From DASVCN01 sp040905665 (GTDB lineage Bacteria; Deinococcota; Deinococci; Deinococcales; Trueperaceae): 64,000 nt of DNA. The first letter of the stretch is position 1, and each line of letters starts with the position of its first letter. Of this stretch, positions 8,661-16,778 are shown one piece after another. The notes beneath the pieces were generated by a model, which worked only from the letters and a program-made list of their open reading frames with translations, ran no database searches and had not been told where the DNA came from. The position numbers and the translations under genes are program-made. Location: contig JBBDRD010000014.1 of NCBI GenBank assembly GCA_040905665.1, positions 95,683 through 159,682 of the forward strand. Direction: 5' to 3'.

Positions 8661-10073
8661 TCACCGCACTAGGTCTACTGGGCTTGCCGCGATCACCTCC
8701 ATGAATTCATCGACGGAAACTGACTCCAGGCTGCCTACGGAATTCTCGAGTCTTTCAGCATGGGTGGCCGCTGCCTGCCGCCCCAGGATCTGTGAAAGGC
8801 AATCTCGGACCTTGGCACGGTGTAACGACTCGTCCATCGGGTTGTCAGGGTGCCCCGGGAGAACATCGACCTCCGTCTTCAATTGCTCCCCAGACTTCAA
8901 GGTCAATCGCACCACGACGGGACTCAGCCGCCTACCGCCGAGGGAATCGTCGACCTCCTCACGCACCTTCGATCGGACGAACTCGGGGTCCAACTCTTGA
9001 ACCACTTCGGGCTCGAAGTCGGCTATCGACAGGGAGCCGCGCAGCATCATCACGACGGACGTGTACGCGGCGCTAAACTGAGCTTCCACTTGAGGATCCG
9101 CGGCCGGTTGGAAAGGACCCCCGACTATCGTGGAGACGTACTCCGGCACTAGCAGATCGATGCTCTGCACTCGCGCAGCTTCCAGCTTGTGGCGTTGCAT
9201 GAGGTGGGACACGCCGTAAGCCGGTCCATGGCAGCCCCGGCAGCAGGGATACGGCTTCATGCTCAGTTGCGTGATGTAAGTCTGGTCACTCGGTGCCGCC
9301 AGTAAATCACGGACCCTGCTCTTGTCGTCAGCTATTGCGGGCACTGCATACAAACTGAGGAGCCCATGGGAACCTTCAATCACTCGCCTTGCCCCCGTAA
9401 TGCCTTGCTTCGCTATATAGGCAGCGGTGACACCGTTCCTGGTCGACAGGCCCACCTGGACCCTCTTCTCGAGGGTTCTGTCCACCCTCCCCTGAATATT
9501 CCCGGCGGCCATCGTATATGCATGGCCGATGGAATTGACCAAGCCGTCAACTTCGAGCTTCAAAAGTTTTCCGGCTGCCACCGCGGCGCCCAGGCTCCCC
9601 AGCACTGACGTCTGATGCCAGCCCCGGTGAAGCGGAACCACGTCTGCCAGACGGCAAGCCATCTCCACACCTGCCACGTAGGCAGCCAGGAACTCCTTGC
9701 CGCTAGACTTGGTTGCTTCAGCAACCGCTAAGGCCGCCGGAAGGATACAGGTGCTCGCATGGAATCGCGCCTTGTCCAAGTTGTCGTCGAAGTCGCGGGC
9801 GTGCATCATACTGGCGTTCAACATGGCCGCCGAGGGTGCGGGCAACCTCGGTTGGAATCCGAGTACTCGAGCTTCCTCTCGTCCGCCCCAGTCCGTCATG
9901 AGTTGGGCCAGTTCGGGGATTCCTGTTGCAGAGGAGCCAGCGAACGTCACCGCTATTCCATCCAGAACCAGTGTCTTGGCCGCTCTTATGACCTCCGCGG
10001 GGAGTTCCTCATAGGTCGTGTCCGCTGCGGTGCGAGCCAAATCAAATACGCAGTCTGTACTGGCACTGTTCAT
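8661..10073 (-). CDS. MmgE/PrpD family protein (dehydratase/decarboxylase/epimerase superfamily)
   Basis: Member of the MmgE/PrpD fold, which includes 2-methylcitrate dehydratase, cis-aconitate decarboxylase and iminodisuccinate epimerase, all acting on di- or tricarboxylates. Family features are the N-terminal all-helical domain (LVLDGIAVTFAGS near residue 30, NASMMHARDFDD, HAYTMAAGNIQGR) and the C-terminal part with MKPYPCCRGCHGPAYG and LPGHPDNPM. I chose ATG at 10073, preceded by ACGGAGC; the frame is open about 43 codons further upstream into the LeuD-like gene but that stretch has no family similarity. It follows the hydratase and lyase genes, so it probably rearranges, decarboxylates or dehydrates an intermediate of the same pathway. 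The exact reaction is not assignable. Confidence 0.85.
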   Translation of the reverse strand: MNSASTDCVFDLARTAADTTYEELPAEVIRAAKTLVLDGIAVTFAGSSATGIPELAQLMTDWGGREEARVLGFQPRLPAPSAAMLNASMMHARDFDDNLDKARFHASTCILPAALAVAEATKSSGKEFLAAYVAGVEMACRLADVVPLHRGWHQTSVLGSLGAAVAAGKLLKLEVDGLVNSIGHAYTMAAGNIQGRVDRTLEKRVQVGLSTRNGVTAAYIAKQGITGARRVIEGSHGLLSLYAVPAIADDKSRVRDLLAAPSDQTYITQLSMKPYPCCRGCHGPAYGVSHLMQRHKLEAARVQSIDLLVPEYVSTIVGGPFQPAADPQVEAQFSAAYTSVVMMLRGSLSIADFEPEVVQELDPEFVRSKVREEVDDSLGGRRLSPVVVRLTLKSGEQLKTEVDVLPGHPDNPMDESLHRAKVRDCLSQILGRQAAATHAERLENSVGSLESVSVDEFMEVIAASPVDLVR

Positions 10074-10095
10074 TGAAGCTCCGTTTCGATGACTG

Positions 10096-10611
10096 CTAGC
10101 CGCTTCGTTTCGCCTGCAGTCGTTGCTGGTGGTAGGGAATGAGGCCGCCGACAGAGATGATGTCTTCCAAGAAGGCGGGCAATGGCGTAAAGGCGCCTTC
10201 ATAGCTCCCGTCCTCTACCGACACCCTTCCTTCGCTTGGCCATACACACAGCCGATCCCCTGCCTGGATCTCCTCATGGATTCCCGGGACCTCCCAGGCC
10301 CGTAAACCTTGATGAATGGCGTTGCGATAAAAGATGCGCGCAAACGAGGAGCCCAATACGCCGCTTATCCCGCACGCCTTGAGGGCAACGACAGCTTCTT
10401 CACGGCTGGATCCACACCCGAAGTTGTCTCCCACAATCATGAAGTCACCAGGTCGAACCTGTTCGGCAAAGGCAGGATCTACTATGGTCATCGCATGCTT
10501 GCCCAGTTCTTCGTCGGGAAGGAACATCTGTAGAAAGCCTGTCTGAATTATCTGGTCGGTATCGATGTCGCTACCGAAGACCCATGCCCGTCCACACCAA
10601 GGCTCTGCCAC
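10096..10611 (-). CDS. LeuD-like small (swivel) subunit of an aconitase-family hydratase/isomerase
   Basis: Small subunit of a two-component hydro-lyase of the 3-isopropylmalate/homoaconitate dehydratase family, partner of the LeuC-like protein encoded at 11750-13054. The swivel-domain hallmarks are visible: GSDIDTDQII near the N-terminus, ELGKHAM, and the substrate-binding GCGSSREEAVVAL. The specificity loop that normally contains YL plus two variable residues reads TGFLQM here, so the substrate may differ from isopropylmalate or homocitrate. I chose GTG at 10611, which shares its G with the TAG of the preceding gene (TAGTG); a GTG at 10644 would add 11 residues. The length (171 residues) fits the short archaeal-type LeuD. 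Unlike leucine operons, the lyase gene lies between the large and small subunit genes. Confidence 0.88.
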   Translation of the reverse strand: MAEPWCGRAWVFGSDIDTDQIIQTGFLQMFLPDEELGKHAMTIVDPAFAEQVRPGDFMIVGDNFGCGSSREEAVVALKACGISGVLGSSFARIFYRNAIHQGLRAWEVPGIHEEIQAGDRLCVWPSEGRVSVEDGSYEGAFTPLPAFLEDIISVGGLIPYHQQRLQAKRSG

Positions 10612-11753
10612 TACACCGCCGCTCCTTCCAGCTCCTCGAGCCACTGACCAATCCAGACCTCGTCGATAGTTCTCTCATTCACTGCTGCCAAGAGCTCTGC
10701 CGCTTCACACACTGTCGCCAACAGGCGATCATCGTTGTACTTGCCGCTCATTACAAGTTTGAGCAGGATCGAGTGAATGAGGTGCCGGCCCCTTGCCTCG
10801 TTAAAGATCTTTTCGCCAACGAGAGGCTTTGTCGGGTTTGCGAGGCCCGTAATCGACTGAAGATACAGTGAGGCCTCACGAAGTCGTTCGAGCGGAACTC
10901 CCGTACGTACGCCATATGAAAGCTCCAGGACCATTACGAGCTGCTCCAGCGATGTATGGCCTGCGCGGTCGCCGAGCCCGTTCATGCAACCGTCGAGCCA
11001 CATGACGCCGGCTTCCGCCCCGGCCAACGTGTTGGCCAACCCTAGTCCGGTGTCGTCATGGCAGTGAATTTCCAGGGGGATGCTCGGGCACTCCCGGCCA
11101 AGTGCCTCGACCGTGCGCTTAGCTTGAGTAGGGGTAGCCAAACCGAAGGTGTCCTTCAAACCGAACACGTCGGCGCCGGCGTCCGCCATGCGTCTGCACA
11201 GGGTGGCCAGTCTCGCTACCGGCGCCCGAAAGCTATCGGAGGTCGTAGCATGAAAACGCACGCCGCCTGCTTTACCGTGAGCCACGACCTCTGCAAGTGA
11301 ATCTGCAAGCCGCTCGAAGTCCTTCGGCTCCCGAATGAACAAGTCGGATGATCCGGCATCGTCATTGGTGAGTATGTCGGCGCCCAACGATATGGCTTCG
11401 TCGATACTTGCCTTGGCGCTTTCCGGGTCCCGGGAGCTGAACTGTATCTTTACGCTCTTGGGCGTATTCTCAAAACACCCGTAGAGCTCTTCCAGCCTCT
11501 CATGCGGAAGAAAGTCGGGTCCAGGCAACTCGACCGCGCCCAGATTGAGGGCCTCAAGACGGGAAGCGAGTGGGAGTATCTGCTCGTGCCAGGCAGGACG
11601 GTGCGGGTAAACCGAAACCCCCTCGTCCAATCCTTCGCGTAACGTTGAATCGTAAACCTTAACCTTACTAAGGTCCGGTCGCACATCGTCTGTCGATTGC
11701 CACGGCAATTCGAACCAGTCACGGCACAGTTCATTGAAACGTTCTTTAGTCAC
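10611..11753 (-). CDS. DRE-TIM metallolyase (isopropylmalate/homocitrate synthase-like; synthase or lyase)
   Basis: TIM-barrel enzyme of the DRE-TIM family (IPM, citramalate, homocitrate and Re-citrate synthases and related lyases), which makes or breaks a carbon-carbon bond next to a carboxylate using a divalent metal. Seen: VYDSTLREG at the first strand, IHCHDDTGLG with the metal-binding HxH, and GLGDRAGHTSLEQL, where relatives usually have GxGERAGN. There is no LeuA regulatory domain (380 residues). GTG at 11753 overlaps the preceding TGA (GTGA). Between genes for LeuC-like and LeuD-like subunits, it could cleave a substituted malate formed by the hydratase, or work forward as a chain-extending synthase. 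The absence of a LeuB-type dehydrogenase gene and the presence of importer and dehydrogenase genes favour breakdown, by inference only. Confidence 0.85.
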   Translation of the reverse strand: MTKERFNELCRDWFELPWQSTDDVRPDLSKVKVYDSTLREGLDEGVSVYPHRPAWHEQILPLASRLEALNLGAVELPGPDFLPHERLEELYGCFENTPKSVKIQFSSRDPESAKASIDEAISLGADILTNDDAGSSDLFIREPKDFERLADSLAEVVAHGKAGGVRFHATTSDSFRAPVARLATLCRRMADAGADVFGLKDTFGLATPTQAKRTVEALGRECPSIPLEIHCHDDTGLGLANTLAGAEAGVMWLDGCMNGLGDRAGHTSLEQLVMVLELSYGVRTGVPLERLREASLYLQSITGLANPTKPLVGEKIFNEARGRHLIHSILLKLVMSGKYNDDRLLATVCEAAELLAAVNERTIDEVWIGQWLEELEGAAV

Positions 11754-13054
11754 GCCGACTCCATCGAAACCATCGCCCTCTTGGCTGGTCGAGGCACCCG
11801 CACCGCGTCCTTGAGGTACGGTCTGGGATCGGTGATGTGTCCTGTCACTGCCGAGGCAGCGACCGTCGCAGCCGACGAAATGTACACAAGAGAATCCTTG
11901 TCCCCCATGCGTCCCTTGTGATTTCTGGGTGAAGAGGCTATGCAGGTCTCGCCTCCGGCCAGGAGGCCTAGGTGATGATGAGTGCAGGGGCCACAGGTTG
12001 AGTGCGTGACAGTGCATCCAGCGTCGAGGAATACGTCGAGTAAGCCGGAGTCCACCATCATCCGATACTGGTTGAGTGAATTCGGAATCACGATGGTCTT
12101 GACTCTAGGATGCGCCCGATTATTCTTGAAGATGCGAGCAGCTATCTCCAGGTCCTCGAATCGCCCGCCCGTACAAGAGCCTATGAATGCCTGGTGAATT
12201 GGAACGTCTTCGAGCTCCGAAGCCGGCCTGACATTGTCGACCGTATGCGGGCAGGCGACTTGGGGAGCGAGTCCCTCGACGTTAAACTCCGCGACCTCAT
12301 CATAGACGGGCTCCCCGGCCCCCGTCGAAGCAAACCTCTCGTATACCTCGCTACCAAAGAAATCTTCGGTCTTTGCATCCGGTTCGATGAAGCCCGCTTT
12401 TCCGGCAATTTCTATGCTCATGTTGGTGAGCGCCATACGGCCATCCATGTCGAGATCTCGTACCGTCGGTCCTGCGAATTCCAGGGCCTTGTAGAGGCCC
12501 CAGCGCATTCCCTTTTCCTGCAGAATGTGCAACATTACGTCTTTCGCCATTACGCCGTCAGTCAAGCGGCCACGGATTTCCAGTCGGACTATTGGCGGCA
12601 CCTTGCACCAGTTCTTGCCGGTGCCAAGTGTGGCGGCAGCTTCGGTGTAACCAATACCGGTTGCGAAGGCCCCGACGGCACCGAGCATTGTCGTGTGAGA
12701 GTCGTTCGCCATGACCAGCATCCCCGGTCCGGCCAAACCGAGTTCCGGAATCAGCTGATGACAAATTCCCTTGGCATAGTAGTAACGAACGCCTTGGTCG
12801 ATGCAAAATGCTTGCAATTCTTTGTGCTGGTTCGCAGCCGACACCTTGTTTGGGGGTACCTCGTGGTCGAAGACACAGGCTACGCGGTCGGGATAGACAA
12901 TCCTGTCGAAGCCCATCTCTTTGAACTTCTGCATTACCTTAGGACCACCGGTATCGTGGAAGTAGACGAAGTCGGGCGTTACCTCGATGATGTCGCCGAC
13001 CTCGACCTCCGACACCCCAGCAGCCCTGGCGAGAGTCTTGTGAAGTGTATGCAT
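11750..13054 (-). CDS. LeuC-like large subunit of an aconitase-family hydratase/isomerase
   Basis: Large subunit of a 4Fe-4S hydro-lyase (aconitase/isopropylmalate isomerase family, 434 residues, close to archaeal-type LeuC). Cluster ligands are in IGSCTGGR and STCGPCTHHHLG; VFDHEVPPN, NDSHTTMLGA and GIGYTEAA are active-site segments of the family. ATG at 13054 follows GAGGAGGG. It pairs with the LeuD-like protein two genes downstream. The enzyme would add or remove water across a C=C bond of a dicarboxylate such as the product of the adjacent dehydrogenase. The annotation 3-isopropylmalate dehydratase would be a default name, and the context does not look like leucine synthesis. Confidence 0.9.
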   Translation of the reverse strand: MHTLHKTLARAAGVSEVEVGDIIEVTPDFVYFHDTGGPKVMQKFKEMGFDRIVYPDRVACVFDHEVPPNKVSAANQHKELQAFCIDQGVRYYYAKGICHQLIPELGLAGPGMLVMANDSHTTMLGAVGAFATGIGYTEAAATLGTGKNWCKVPPIVRLEIRGRLTDGVMAKDVMLHILQEKGMRWGLYKALEFAGPTVRDLDMDGRMALTNMSIEIAGKAGFIEPDAKTEDFFGSEVYERFASTGAGEPVYDEVAEFNVEGLAPQVACPHTVDNVRPASELEDVPIHQAFIGSCTGGRFEDLEIAARIFKNNRAHPRVKTIVIPNSLNQYRMMVDSGLLDVFLDAGCTVTHSTCGPCTHHHLGLLAGGETCIASSPRNHKGRMGDKDSLVYISSAATVAASAVTGHITDPRPYLKDAVRVPRPAKRAMVSMESA

Positions 13055-13143
13055 CAGTTACATTCCCTCCTCTGGGTTATTGCCTTTGCCAGCGCCGGAT
13101 ACATCGCCACTCATGTCTGCAAACTCGTAAACACAGTTCATTT

Positions 13144-13443
13144 CTAGACGAGACTCCCGATCACGCCGAAGCCCACGCCCAGGATGACGAGCCCAATGAC
13201 GAGTATCAAAACGCGAACCAATCCGGTGGAGGCGTTGGAGATGGTCCGTTCGGCACCCATCCTCAGGAACGCAGCGACCATGTGTATGACGAGCGATAGC
13301 AGGAGCAGGGAGCCGACGACTGCGTTCGCCGTCATGCCATCGACCCATACGTGCAGCAGGATCAAAGGTCCGAGTACCAACGCAGATATTCGCTGCACCA
13401 GCCATATCGGGTACCGGCCCGTGGGTCTCGTGTTGGCGCGCAT
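13144..13443 (-). CDS. Succinate dehydrogenase-like membrane anchor subunit D
   Basis: Small membrane protein of 99 residues with three predicted helices (SALVLGPLILLHVWVDGM, VVGSLLLLSLVIHMVAAFLRM, LVRVLILVIGLVILGVGFGVI). His in LLHVWVDG and His in LVIHMV are candidate haem b ligands. The start ATG directly abuts the stop of the subunit C gene. With subunit C it would anchor the dehydrogenase in the cytoplasmic membrane and pass electrons to quinone. Confidence 0.82.
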   Translation of the reverse strand: MRANTRPTGRYPIWLVQRISALVLGPLILLHVWVDGMTANAVVGSLLLLSLVIHMVAAFLRMGAERTISNASTGLVRVLILVIGLVILGVGFGVIGSLV

Positions 13444-13845
13444 CTAGAACGCTGCCTCCCAGACTCCGGCAATTAAAGCCAGGACGACTGTCCCTGCTAC
13501 GGCAGGTCGATGTGCACTTCGCCAACCTACCTCGGACAGCATGATCCGGAGGCCGTAGAGAAAGTGGAATACGACGGCGAAGAACACGACTCCCCTTACC
13601 ACCGGTACGTGCTGGAGATAGGCAAGGAACGAGCTACCGACCTCGGGAGAGATCGCCCTTAGCGCCGGGATCCTGAGAAAGCCCTGGCCCAATACGTGCA
13701 GCAGAACGAAGGCTCCCAATACTGCGCCAGAATATCGGTAGAGCAAACGGCCAAGCCGAGCTACCGAAAAGCTCTCTGCCCTTCGCGACCGATCCCTGGG
13801 CAGGCGAACTCTTCCAGGGGAGAAGCCGTACTCTCCCTTAGACAT
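13444..13845 (-). CDS. Succinate dehydrogenase-like cytochrome b subunit C
   Basis: Membrane anchor of about 133 residues with an arginine-rich cytoplasmic N-terminus and three helices (YSGAVLGAFVLLHVLGQG, VVRGVVFFAVVFHFLYGLRIM, AVAGTVVLALIAGVWEAAF). Histidines in FVLLHVLG and VFHFLYG suit haem ligation, and HFLYGLRIML is a typical SdhC segment. ATG at 13845 overlaps the iron-sulfur subunit stop (TGATG). The frame is open further upstream inside the iron-sulfur gene but without similarity. Confidence 0.85.
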   Translation of the reverse strand: MSKGEYGFSPGRVRLPRDRSRRAESFSVARLGRLLYRYSGAVLGAFVLLHVLGQGFLRIPALRAISPEVGSSFLAYLQHVPVVRGVVFFAVVFHFLYGLRIMLSEVGWRSAHRPAVAGTVVLALIAGVWEAAF

Positions 13846-14552
13846 CAGCTGCCGTCCCCAAAAAGGATGTCTTGACGGAAGTGCCTGATCTGGTCGGCGA
13901 GGGGAATCTCGACCGGGCAAACCTCCGTGCAGATGTCACATGAGAAGCACTCGTAGAGCCCCCCTTCGACCGCCTGTCCTGCCCTGTCCTGCCGATCAAC
14001 TGGATGCTCGTCCAACCTTCTGAGTTGAGCCATCAGCATCGGTCCCTCGAATTCACGCAAGTGGACGGCGGGACACTCGGTTACGCAGAGTTGACAGTTA
14101 ATGCAGGAGTTGATGAGTTGCTGCTTCTCTGCCTTTTCCTCAGAAATGCGCAGGGGACCTCGTTCAGAGGGTATGCCGCCTTGAGTCGACTCCAAACCGA
14201 CAGGGGTGAGATTCAACCTCTTCCGGTTGTCGTCCACCTGTTGCCGTGAGACGACCAGGTCACGGACTACGGGAAAGGGTGGTGACAGCGGCTCAACTCG
14301 CATGTTCGGTTTCGCTCTCTCCTGGCACGCGAGGACCGAACGTCCATTGACGAGAACCGAACAGGTACCGCAGCGGGAGGTTCGGCAAGCAAATTCAAAG
14401 GCCAAATCGCTGGCCTCGTTTTCGTAGATATAACGCAATACGTCGAGTACACGCTGCTCTGGAAATGCCGGGACGCTAAAGGTGTCGTATCGAGGCACGC
14501 CGTCTTTTGCAGGATCGAATCGATAGACACTTACATTAAGATGCCTTAGCAT
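13845..14552 (-). CDS. Succinate dehydrogenase/fumarate reductase-like iron-sulfur subunit B
   Basis: Electron-transfer subunit of 235 residues. The N-terminal plant-type ferredoxin domain carries the 2Fe-2S ligands in CRTSRCGTC and a later Cys (VLACQE). The C-terminal domain has two cysteine clusters (CINCQLCVTECP and CFSCDICTEVCPV) for the 4Fe-4S and 3Fe-4S centres. The middle cluster has four cysteines including TECP, and the last is CDICTEVCP. The gene starts 17 bases inside the end of the flavoprotein gene and shares TGATG with the subunit C gene, so all four subunits are translationally linked. Confidence 0.93.
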   Translation of the reverse strand: MLRHLNVSVYRFDPAKDGVPRYDTFSVPAFPEQRVLDVLRYIYENEASDLAFEFACRTSRCGTCSVLVNGRSVLACQERAKPNMRVEPLSPPFPVVRDLVVSRQQVDDNRKRLNLTPVGLESTQGGIPSERGPLRISEEKAEKQQLINSCINCQLCVTECPAVHLREFEGPMLMAQLRRLDEHPVDRQDRAGQAVEGGLYECFSCDICTEVCPVEIPLADQIRHFRQDILFGDGS

Positions 14553-16269
14553 ATTTAAGTCCCCTCTTCCTCAGACTCGGTTCGCCATTCTGGTTCTGCA
14601 CTACGATGTTGCAAGCCCACTCGTCTCGCACCTCGGGAAAGTCGCTCCGGAAGTGAGCGCCGCGAGACTCTTCTCGAAAGTTAGCGGCGCTGGTCATCAC
14701 CGAAGCAACGTCCAGCAGGTTGTCTATTTCGAAGTACTCCTGCAATTCCCTGTTAAGCGTCTTCACCGCTGAAATCTGAATACCGTTGTCGATGGACTTG
14801 CGCAACCCCGACAACCGATCGAGCGTCTCCGCGAGACCGGCGCCGTCACGTATTACCCCGACGTGGTCCCACATCATCTCCTGGATACGCTTCTTGACCT
14901 GGGCAACCCGGGTAGCTCCGTTTCGACCAATGGGCTGAACACGACGGGCGGCGCGCTTCACAACGTCGTCTGCGGGTTTGTCCAGATCCTGGCCCGCCGG
15001 GTTCCGCCCAGCCAATGCCATCTGTGCCGCAGCCTTCCCAGCACGGAAACCGAATACCTGGATATCGGGAAGGGAATTGCCACCCACCCTATTGGCCCCG
15101 TGTACCCCGCCGCTTACTTCTCCCGCAGCAAAGAGATTGTCGATCGATGTGCGACCGTTAGCGTCGATCCTGACTCCACCGACCGTGTAGAGAGCACTCG
15201 GCGTGACTTGCAGCGGGTCATCAAAGCGAGCAGTCCCCGGACCGTAGTTCTCCAGGATCCGCCGAACGTACATGGGCCGCTCCTTCAGGAAGATTTCCTG
15301 AATGCTTTTGTCTGCCTTGAGGTACACGCCGCCCTCCGGTGTTCCCCGTCCCGCCCTTATCTCACTGAAAATGGCCTGTGCCAACACATCTCGAGTACCC
15401 GACTCCATGCGCTCGGGGTCATAGCGCTTCATGAAGCGCTCCCCTTCGATATTCAGCAAATGGCCAGGCTCTCCATCAACGTCCCAGTGTCGACGGCCAT
15501 AGTACTGAGGCTCCAGCAGGGTATACCCGCGAATACTCTGGGGGTAAACGAATGAGATCGGGATGTACTGGAAGAACTCCATGTCTATGAGCTCTGCTCC
15601 AGCGCGAAATGCCATTCCCAACCCGTCACCACTGTTCAAGATCGGTCCCGAGTTCGTTGCATAGAGTTGGGACGCTCCACCGGTAGCAAGGATCACCGTC
15701 TGAGCCTCGATGACGACCCACCCGCCGTTCAGCAAGTCGTACCCGATAGCGCCCGCGACGCGACTTCCGACCATCAGAAGCTCGATTGCCATTACGTACT
15801 CCAGGTATGGGATGTCTCTCGCGAACATCTGGTTGATCAGCGTTTCTGCGATTCCCACGCCCTCGTCCTGCGCACCCAGAAGACGCAGCCTTGTGCCGCC
15901 ACCGACACCCACAACGCGATACTCGGTGTCGTCAACACGACCCCAGATCAGGCCGAAGTCCTCCAGGTCGTAGGCTCGGTCCAGGGAGTCATCGACCAGC
16001 GTTTGCACGAGCTCGGGATTGTTGAGATACGCGCCGCCAGCCATTGTGTCTTTGAAATGAAGGTCCCTGCTATCCTCTGGATCGAAACCAGTAACAGCCT
16101 GGAAACGACCACCGCTCATCCTGGTATGACTCATGCGCAGAAGTCCTTTGGAGACTAGGACGACCTTTGCTCCCTCGTCATGCGCAGCCAGAGCTGCTCT
16201 CAGTCCAGCGCCGCCGCTTCCCACAACGAGAACGTCCGTTGCAACCCGGCCTAGGTGTCTGTCCACCAA
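14536..16269 (-). CDS. Succinate dehydrogenase/fumarate reductase-like flavoprotein with altered dicarboxylate site
   Basis: FAD-containing catalytic subunit (577 residues). The dinucleotide fold VLVVGSGGAGLRAAL is at the N-terminus, and His48 in SHTRMSGG is positioned for covalent FAD attachment. GERFMKRY and RDVLAQA (catalytic Arg region) and HGANRVGGNSLPD (carboxylate-binding Arg) are kept. Two histidines that hold succinate in true SdhA are missing: QFHPT is replaced by QYIPI, and PTCHY by PSALY. I infer oxidation of a substituted or larger succinate-like acid rather than succinate. GTG at 16269 follows GAGGAG at seven bases. It is the first gene of the left-arm operon, about 78 bases downstream of the predicted transcription start. 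Confidence 0.88.
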   Translation of the reverse strand: MVDRHLGRVATDVLVVGSGGAGLRAALAAHDEGAKVVLVSKGLLRMSHTRMSGGRFQAVTGFDPEDSRDLHFKDTMAGGAYLNNPELVQTLVDDSLDRAYDLEDFGLIWGRVDDTEYRVVGVGGGTRLRLLGAQDEGVGIAETLINQMFARDIPYLEYVMAIELLMVGSRVAGAIGYDLLNGGWVVIEAQTVILATGGASQLYATNSGPILNSGDGLGMAFRAGAELIDMEFFQYIPISFVYPQSIRGYTLLEPQYYGRRHWDVDGEPGHLLNIEGERFMKRYDPERMESGTRDVLAQAIFSEIRAGRGTPEGGVYLKADKSIQEIFLKERPMYVRRILENYGPGTARFDDPLQVTPSALYTVGGVRIDANGRTSIDNLFAAGEVSGGVHGANRVGGNSLPDIQVFGFRAGKAAAQMALAGRNPAGQDLDKPADDVVKRAARRVQPIGRNGATRVAQVKKRIQEMMWDHVGVIRDGAGLAETLDRLSGLRKSIDNGIQISAVKTLNRELQEYFEIDNLLDVASVMTSAANFREESRGAHFRSDFPEVRDEWACNIVVQNQNGEPSLRKRGLKYAKAS

Positions 16270-16354
16270 TTAACTCCTCGCAAGGACCAGAGTCATCAAA
16301 CTGAAAAACCATGGCCCGAGTGGCGTAGCGAATGTTGCTTGCCTTGTCCACAGG

Positions 16355-16383
16355 AGTATACGCGTGTATACAAAGGGTGTCAA
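16355..16383 (-). promoter_or_regulatory. Sigma70-type promoter with GTATAC palindromic operator for the left-arm operon
   Basis: Read leftward: TTGACA at 16383-16378, a 17-base spacer, then TATACT at 16360-16355, a near-perfect sigma70 promoter. GTATAC occurs twice (16366-16371 and 16356-16361) separated by GCGT, so an inverted-repeat element overlaps the spacer and the -10 box. That layout suits repression by a dimeric regulator. GTATAC-type cores also occur at the GntR-type boxes at 35.53, 45.12 and 50.81 kb. Confidence 0.75.
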
Positions 16384-16451
16384 CCGGCCGCATTCACTCA
16401 AATAAAAATCGAACTCTGGAGGCTTTGGATAGCTCAAAAGTAATTCGTACC

Positions 16452-16751
16452 GTGGAGGATCGCGTCGTGTCGAAAAAAGCGGGTGGGTTATCCGTGGCTA
16501 GCAGGCGAGAGTACGTCAAGACGATGCGGAAGCGGTACCAGGCTGCGACGGGTCGGCAAGAGCGCGGCGAGTTGCTCGACGAGCTGGTCGAGGTCGGCGG
16601 GTACTCCCGCAAGCACGCGATCACACTGATGAACGAAGCGCCGTCGAAGCGGCCGGTGAGGCGTAAGAAGCGACCCGCCCGACCAGCACTGCCTACCGGC
16701 GGTGGAAACCGGAGTCGAGCTCTAGGGCTCGGGAACTGCTGGAGAACCTGA
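16452..16751 (+). pseudogene. Transposase N-terminal remnant (ISNCY/integrase-core type)
   Basis: The translation contains a helix-turn-helix-like start (VKTMRKRYQAATGRQERGEL, then DELVEVGGYSRKHAITLMN), which resembles the N-terminus of ISNCY-type DDE transposases. Similarity stops near 16690 after a basic stretch (RPVRRKKRPARP), and the frame ends at 16751 with unrelated sequence. The catalytic DDE domain is absent, so this is a stub of an insertion sequence. It marks the left border of the region of broken genes. Confidence 0.6.
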
Positions 16752-16778
16752 GCCTCGAGGGAACGCCACACCACCTGT

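Noticed and set aside
10096..13054. Leucine biosynthesis (leuA-leuC-leuD) as the explanation of the hydratase-lyase genes
   Set aside because: No leuB, no LeuA regulatory domain, atypical LeuD loop, and co-transcription with SDH-like, PrpD, importer and amide hydrolase genes argue against it, though it is not excluded.
12110..13147. 345-codon plus-strand open frame opposite the LeuC-like gene
   Set aside because: No family similarity; it lies antisense to a well-supported aconitase-family gene and arises from GC-rich codon use.
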